64,000 bases of DNA, from positions 2,553,341 to 2,617,340 of the forward strand of contig CAIIXF020000008.1 in assembly GCA_903813345.2 (NCBI GenBank), read 5' to 3'. Both the position numbers and the translations under genes were made by a program. Shown here one piece after another: positions 63,301-64,000 of this stretch (its first letter is position 1; each line of letters starts with the position of its first letter). This DNA comes from Owenia fusiformis. Lineage: Eukaryota > Annelida > Polychaeta > Sabellida > Oweniidae. The notes beneath the pieces were generated by a model. It made no database searches and was not told the origin of the DNA. It was given only the letters and a program-made list of their open reading frames with translations.

Positions 63301-64000
63301 TACGACAAAGACAGAGAGACATTTGTCTTCAATAAAGAAGACTTCAACGATGCTGTTGTCATGCCAGCCTATCGCAACTTTGACCAACCACAATATTTTT
63401 ACGTGGCGGAAATCCGACATGATCTCACTCCTGCAAGTCCATTCCCTTCCCCTGATCTCTATGATACGTTTGCCCATTACTATTGCAACAAGTACCACCT
63501 GACAATAACCAGTTTCGATCAGCCATTACTTGACGTGGATCACACGTCTGCTCGATTAAATCTCCTCACACCACGCTATATTAACCAGAAAGGTGTTGCC
63601 TTGCCAACCAGTAGCGCAGAGACACGTCGTGCAAAGCGTGAGAATCTCCAGCAGAAACAGATTCTGGTGCCAGAGTTGTGTGATATTCACCCCGTTCCTG
63701 CATCCATGTGGAGGAAAGTTGTGTGCCTTCCAGCAATATTATATCGTCTCAACTACCTCCTGATTGCTGAAGAACTTCGCTATTTGATTGCTACTGAGGT
63801 AGGAATGGGAGTAGCACATGTCCCCGATTCCCACAACTTCACTCCATTAGACTTTGGCTTCAGCGAAACCACAGAACATAAGGAAAATGAATCAAGTGAA
63901 CCAATAAGTCTGTCTACTGGAAACAATGATAAAAGCAGAATCGATGAGGGCAAGACTACTAATGACAAGGCTGTGAATGGAGGAGTGGGTACTGATGTTA
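30261..64000 (+). CDS. DICER1: Dicer ribonuclease, N-terminal 1171 residues (runs off window)
   Basis: Dicer cuts double-stranded RNA and pre-miRNA hairpins into small RNAs in the cytoplasm. Eleven coding exons join with consistent phase: 30261-30356, 31533-31695, 51793-53070, 53331-53521, 56184-56285, 56527-56678, 59280-59497, 59992-60131, 61990-62169, 62794-63007, 63221-64000. Domains: helicase motif I GNGSGKT (residues 49-55), DECH (159-162), LTASLL motif III, motif V ([22 protein letters not shown] region), motif VI QSKGRAR split by an intron; DUF283 about 650-745; PAZ about 880-1070. An acidic insert ([20 protein letters not shown]) sits in the helicase near residue 415. The intact P-loop and DECH argue for an ATP-competent helicase. 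The match is closest to Dicer-1-type proteins such as human DICER1. The RNase IIIa/b and dsRBD regions are past the window end, so this entry is partial. Confidence 0.95.
30415..31365 (+). repeat. 43-bp minisatellite in Dicer intron 1
   Basis: About 22 copies of a 43-bp unit containing CTCGATGATTGAGTATGAGG and CTGATAATGTGACATCTATG. Minor variants (GATCGAG, AACCTCG) are distributed along the array. Minus-strand frames with [12 protein letters not shown] are array products. Confidence 0.93.
31533..31695 (+). CDS. DICER1: Dicer coding exon 2 (ATP-binding P-loop)
   Basis: Acceptor TTCATCTCCAG. It encodes [20 protein letters not shown] then [13 protein letters not shown] and ends [10 protein letters not shown]. 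The Walker A loop reads GNGSGKT, where human Dicer has NTGSGKT. Donor ACAG|GTAATT, phase 1. Confidence 0.93.
31758..32341. mobile_element. TA-flanked MITE in Dicer intron 2
   Basis: The left end CAGTAAAACTTGTATATCTG is paired with the right end TGGATAGACAGGTTTTATTG, its near complement, each flanked by TA. The ends continue into AACACCTCT-type repeats. The structure fits a Tc1/mariner- or pogo-type non-autonomous element. Confidence 0.6.
32837..32872. mobile_element. remnant of the GTCACCACC-ended family
   Basis: TATGTCACCATCAGAAG joins directly to AGATGTTAATGCCTTGTT, i.e. the two termini of the 16714-18015 family with the interior deleted. Confidence 0.45.
33398..34862. mobile_element. 1.46-kb element with GCACTTTG ends and tandem core
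   Basis: TATCGCACTTTGAA at the left and TTCAAAGTGCGATA at the right are exact complements. The left end also folds on itself (GCACTTTGAAAAAGTGC). After a GGGCGTGCGGGCG microrepeat the core holds two copies of a ~600-bp unit (CTTGTCATCAAAATTCCAGG..., starting about 33507 and 34108). Parts of the core (TCTCAGAAGTTCAAATCTGA, GACCTTGAAAAGGT) match the core of the element at 16714-18015, although the termini differ. Confidence 0.65.
34923..35523. mobile_element. 601-bp MITE with TTA target duplication
   Basis: The left end CCGTATTCTCTGTAATTA pairs with the right end TAATTACAGAGAATACG. TTA flanks both ends (34920-34922, 35524-35526). AATAAGCGCCCA and TGGGCGCTTATTA are a second inverted pair further in. 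A 3-bp TTA duplication suggests PIF/Harbinger type. The interior is related to the loop of the foldback element at 6181-13831. Confidence 0.65.
35527..36560. other. Dicer intron 2, no feature seen
   Basis: AT-rich intronic sequence with no exon, array or paired ends found. Confidence 0.45.
37335..37479. repeat. long near-perfect hairpin (65-bp stem, 14-base loop)
   Basis: Left arm 37335-37399 begins AAACAAATACTGGATGATCA. Right arm 37414-37479 ends TGATCATCCAGTATTTGTTT. Only a few bulges or mismatches occur near CCTATTC/GGATAGG. The loop is GAGGCGGCAGCCGA. The hairpin is within Dicer intron 2 and would be present in the primary transcript on the sense strand. Confidence 0.85.
37481..37954. 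mobile_element. possible small TIR element adjoining the hairpin
   Basis: ATTATGCACCTC at 37481 and GAGGTGCATAAT at about 37940-37951 are exact complements. The interior contains a GACCCTTTTTCTCGAAAGGGTC hairpin region (37824-37845). No target duplication was established. Confidence 0.35.
38485..39417. mobile_element. TIR element with ~57-bp ends, carrying a nested MITE
   Basis: The left end TGGACAGCTGAATAATAGTG and the right end CACTATTATTCAGCTGTCCA are complements, and similarity extends through TGTGATCAGCGGCTTACTTTT. A second element (38642-39073) occupies most of the interior. Confidence 0.65.
38642..39073. mobile_element. 430-bp MITE, copy 1 (nested)
   Basis: Ends AGATGCGAGTAG and CTACTCGCATCT are complementary. 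The full length is similar to the copy at 62281-62706 (shared GAAATCTAC.TGTAAAA, GTGACTTCTAG.TCGGG, GCCACCTGGTGGTGAAAC). Confidence 0.7.
39418..40377. other. Dicer intron 2, homopolymer runs only
   Basis: C-run at about 39518-39527 and G-run at about 39745-39757; otherwise no feature seen. Confidence 0.4.
40378..40560. mobile_element. small CAGTTAAACCT MITE
   Basis: CAGTTAAACCTGTCTAATCT at the left and ATACTGAGGTTTCACTG at the right are inverted ends of the same family as 31758-32341. The right side is followed by TA; the left flank is TG, so the duplication is imperfect. Confidence 0.5.
40561..44218. other. Dicer intron 2, one tandem duplication
   Basis: No exon is recognised. A segment of about 185 bases (ACATATTGTAGATTTAAATG...AGACTTGTCTTTTA) is present twice, at about 42720-42845 and about 42888-43015. 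Confidence 0.45.
44225..44672. mobile_element. 448-bp TIR element with ATTAAA flanks
   Basis: The left end CACTCCCCCCAG pairs with the right end CTGGGGGCAGTG. ATTAAA flanks both ends (44219-44224, 44673-44678). Internally, ATTCTGCAAG and AATTCCGCGG words recur several times. Confidence 0.62.
44800..46730 (+). repeat. 21-bp minisatellite (~85-90 copies) in Dicer intron 2
   Basis: Units TATATGAGTTGCTATATTTGG and TATATGAGTTGCTACATTTGA (21 bases each) largely alternate. The period is a multiple of three, so long frames reading [14 protein letters not shown] run through it; I treat these as non-coding. Confidence 0.93.
46731..47195. other. Dicer intron 2, no feature seen
   Basis: Unique-looking spacer between two tandem arrays. 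Confidence 0.4.
47196..48350 (+). repeat. ~19-bp minisatellite rich in splice-donor words
   Basis: Diverged units of AAATTGAATTAGGTGAGGT type, with a higher-order order of AGGTAAGCC and GGTGAGGTAAGTTG variants up to about 47800, then more degenerate AGGCAAATTGAATTAGG units. Many copies carry GAG|GTAAGT or TAG|GTAAGC in Dicer sense orientation. Confidence 0.9.
48351..49400. other. Dicer intron 2, TA microsatellite only
   Basis: A short (AT)n stretch near 48846-48862; no exon or element recognised. Confidence 0.4.
49400..50620 (+). repeat. ~33-bp minisatellite in Dicer intron 2
   Basis: About 37 units combining CAACTGTCTTGTTA and AGGTCAGGACCA/AGGGTCAGGGCCTC. Higher-order blocks repeat near 49700, 49760 and 49830. 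The array degenerates at its right end. Confidence 0.9.
50621..51792. other. end of Dicer intron 2
   Basis: No coding similarity until the acceptor TATTTGTTGCAG at 51781-51792. Confidence 0.45.
51793..53070 (+). CDS. DICER1: Dicer coding exon 3 (DECH helicase exon)
   Basis: It continues from the G of exon 2 (GAA). It holds [12 protein letters not shown] (motif II), VLGLTASLL (motif III), the Dicer helicase insertion ([18 protein letters not shown]), an acidic Ser/Asp/Glu tract and the start of the second RecA-like domain ([16 protein letters not shown]). Donor CTCACAG|GTAAGC, phase 1. Confidence 0.95.
53331..53521 (+). CDS. DICER1: Dicer coding exon 4 (helicase motif V)
   Basis: Acceptor TACTATTTAG. 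It encodes [20 protein letters not shown] then [20 protein letters not shown] and [12 protein letters not shown], ending FVQSK. Donor AAG|GTAACC, phase 0, so an intron falls inside motif VI. Confidence 0.95.
53522..54289. other. Dicer intron 4, 5' part
   Basis: No feature seen; the frame at 53579 has no family similarity. Confidence 0.4.
54290..55165 (+). repeat. 60-bp minisatellite in Dicer intron 4
   Basis: About 14 copies of a highly regular 60-bp unit containing AGATGTGTCTTTGGAGTCAT and GTCTCAGTTTGAAACTAGTT, with almost no length variation across the array. Confidence 0.93.
56184..56285 (+). CDS. DICER1: Dicer coding exon 5 (motif VI)
   Basis: Acceptor CATTGTAG. It encodes [20 protein letters not shown] and ends VFKDIEK, completing QSK-GRAR. 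Donor AAAAG|GTGAGG, phase 0. Confidence 0.94.
56527..56678 (+). CDS. DICER1: Dicer coding exon 6
   Basis: Acceptor ATATCTATAG. It encodes an acidic linker ([13 protein letters not shown]) then [20 protein letters not shown] and IGLIN, the entry to DUF283. Donor CAACAG|GTACAA, phase 2. Confidence 0.92.
56679..59279. other. Dicer intron 6
   Basis: 2.6 kb. It contains a short ATCAAATAGTACAG repeat (about 58407-58495), a decayed copy of the 33398-34862 family (about 58935-59092; CTTGTCATCAAAATTCCAGG, CTTCAAAGTGTGATAATTAT), and a 24-base palindrome GGTCAACAGTA-TG-TACTGTTGACC at 59135-59158. No exon seen. Confidence 0.5.
59280..59497 (+). CDS. DICER1: Dicer coding exon 7 (DUF283)
   Basis: Acceptor TTCTTTTAG. 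It encodes [20 protein letters not shown] and [20 protein letters not shown] then [15 protein letters not shown], the Dicer dimerisation (DUF283) fold. Donor TACA|GTAAGG, phase 1. Confidence 0.94.
59591..59735. mobile_element. small CAGTAAAACTT MITE in Dicer intron 7
   Basis: CAGTAAAACTTGCCAAGTGG at the left and ACACAAGTTCTCCTG at the right are inverted ends. The inside carries AAGTGGAACACCTCC repeats, as in the copies at 13954 and 22553. Confidence 0.5.
59992..60131 (+). CDS. DICER1: Dicer coding exon 8
   Basis: Acceptor GTACTTGTAG. It encodes [20 protein letters not shown] then [15 protein letters not shown], matching the linker after DUF283. The donor AAAGG|GTCAGT (60132) restores phase 0 with exon 9. 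This donor is the first unit of a 20-bp tandem array; later copies of the same donor would shift the frame or include the TGA at 60162-60164. Confidence 0.85.
60117..60600 (+). repeat. 20-bp minisatellite spanning a Dicer exon-intron junction
   Basis: About 24 units of TATTATGACAAGAGGGTCAG. The first unit is exonic (codes YYDKR) and contains the 5' splice site; the rest are intronic. Some units are altered (TTTTGACAAAAGG, TATAACATGAGG). Confidence 0.92.
60601..61989. other. Dicer intron 8, no further feature seen
   Basis: AT-rich; no exon, array or paired inverted ends found after the minisatellite. Confidence 0.45.
61990..62169 (+). CDS. DICER1: Dicer coding exon 9
   Basis: Acceptor TTTTACATTCAG. 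It encodes [20 protein letters not shown] then [20 protein letters not shown], the platform-type region before PAZ. Donor CAAAG|GTATTT, phase 0. Confidence 0.92.
62281..62706. mobile_element. 430-bp MITE, copy 2 (Dicer intron 9)
   Basis: Starts AGATGCGAGTAGAAATAATA and ends CTACTCGCATTTGG. It is similar along its length to the nested copy at 38642-39073, so two Dicer introns hold the same family in the same orientation. Confidence 0.7.
62794..63007 (+). CDS. DICER1: Dicer coding exon 10
   Basis: Acceptor CATTTTCTAG. It encodes [20 protein letters not shown] then [20 protein letters not shown], preceding PAZ. Donor ACAACAG|GTAGGT, phase 1. Confidence 0.93.
63221..64000 (+). CDS. DICER1: Dicer coding exon 11 (PAZ; truncated by window end)
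   Basis: Acceptor TTGATTGTAG. It encodes the PAZ domain, which binds the 2-nt 3' overhang of substrate [15 protein letters not shown]...[20 protein letters not shown]...QYFYVAEI...[20 protein letters not shown]. The connector [19 protein letters not shown] and [20 protein letters not shown] follow. The frame is open to the last base. Confidence 0.94.

Overview
This window is animal nuclear DNA from an AT-rich, intron-rich, repeat-rich genome. No sequence identifies the species. A single Dicer with an intact helicase, a MAP10 orthologue, a BTB zinc-finger gene and dense TIR/foldback elements suggest an aquatic invertebrate (a spiralian or an invertebrate deuterostome). That placement is an inference.

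I can support three protein-coding genes with consistent splice phases. (1) A MAP10 (KIAA1383-type microtubule-associated protein) gene lies on the + strand at 1348-5975, in three coding exons. (2) A BTB/POZ gene with 25 C2H2 zinc fingers lies on the - strand at 22379-18471, in two coding exons, with a promoter-like region near 22.9-23.04 kb. (3) The 5' two thirds of a Dicer gene runs on the + strand from 30261 to the window end. Eleven coding exons give about 1171 residues: helicase motif I, DECH box, motifs III, V and VI, the DUF283 dimerisation domain and PAZ. The RNase III domains lie beyond the window.

Between the genes are mobile elements whose ends can often be fixed. A 7.65-kb foldback element (6181-13831) has arms built of tandem ~90-bp units and a 9-bp target duplication. 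Others are an 874-bp TIR element (14874-15747, 9-bp duplication), a tandem-core element (16714-18015), a CCATGG-rich foldback element (25407-27272, 8-bp duplication), and several MITE-like elements inside Dicer introns.

The Dicer introns are unusually loaded. Intron 2 is 20.1 kb and separates the ATP-binding P-loop exon from the DECH exon. Across the gene there are six different minisatellites (43, 21, ~19, ~33, 60 and 20 bp), several TIR elements and a 65-bp-stem hairpin. The 20-bp minisatellite begins exactly at an exon-intron junction and copies the splice donor about 24 times. Most ORFs elsewhere are repeat-encoded or random and are not reported as genes.
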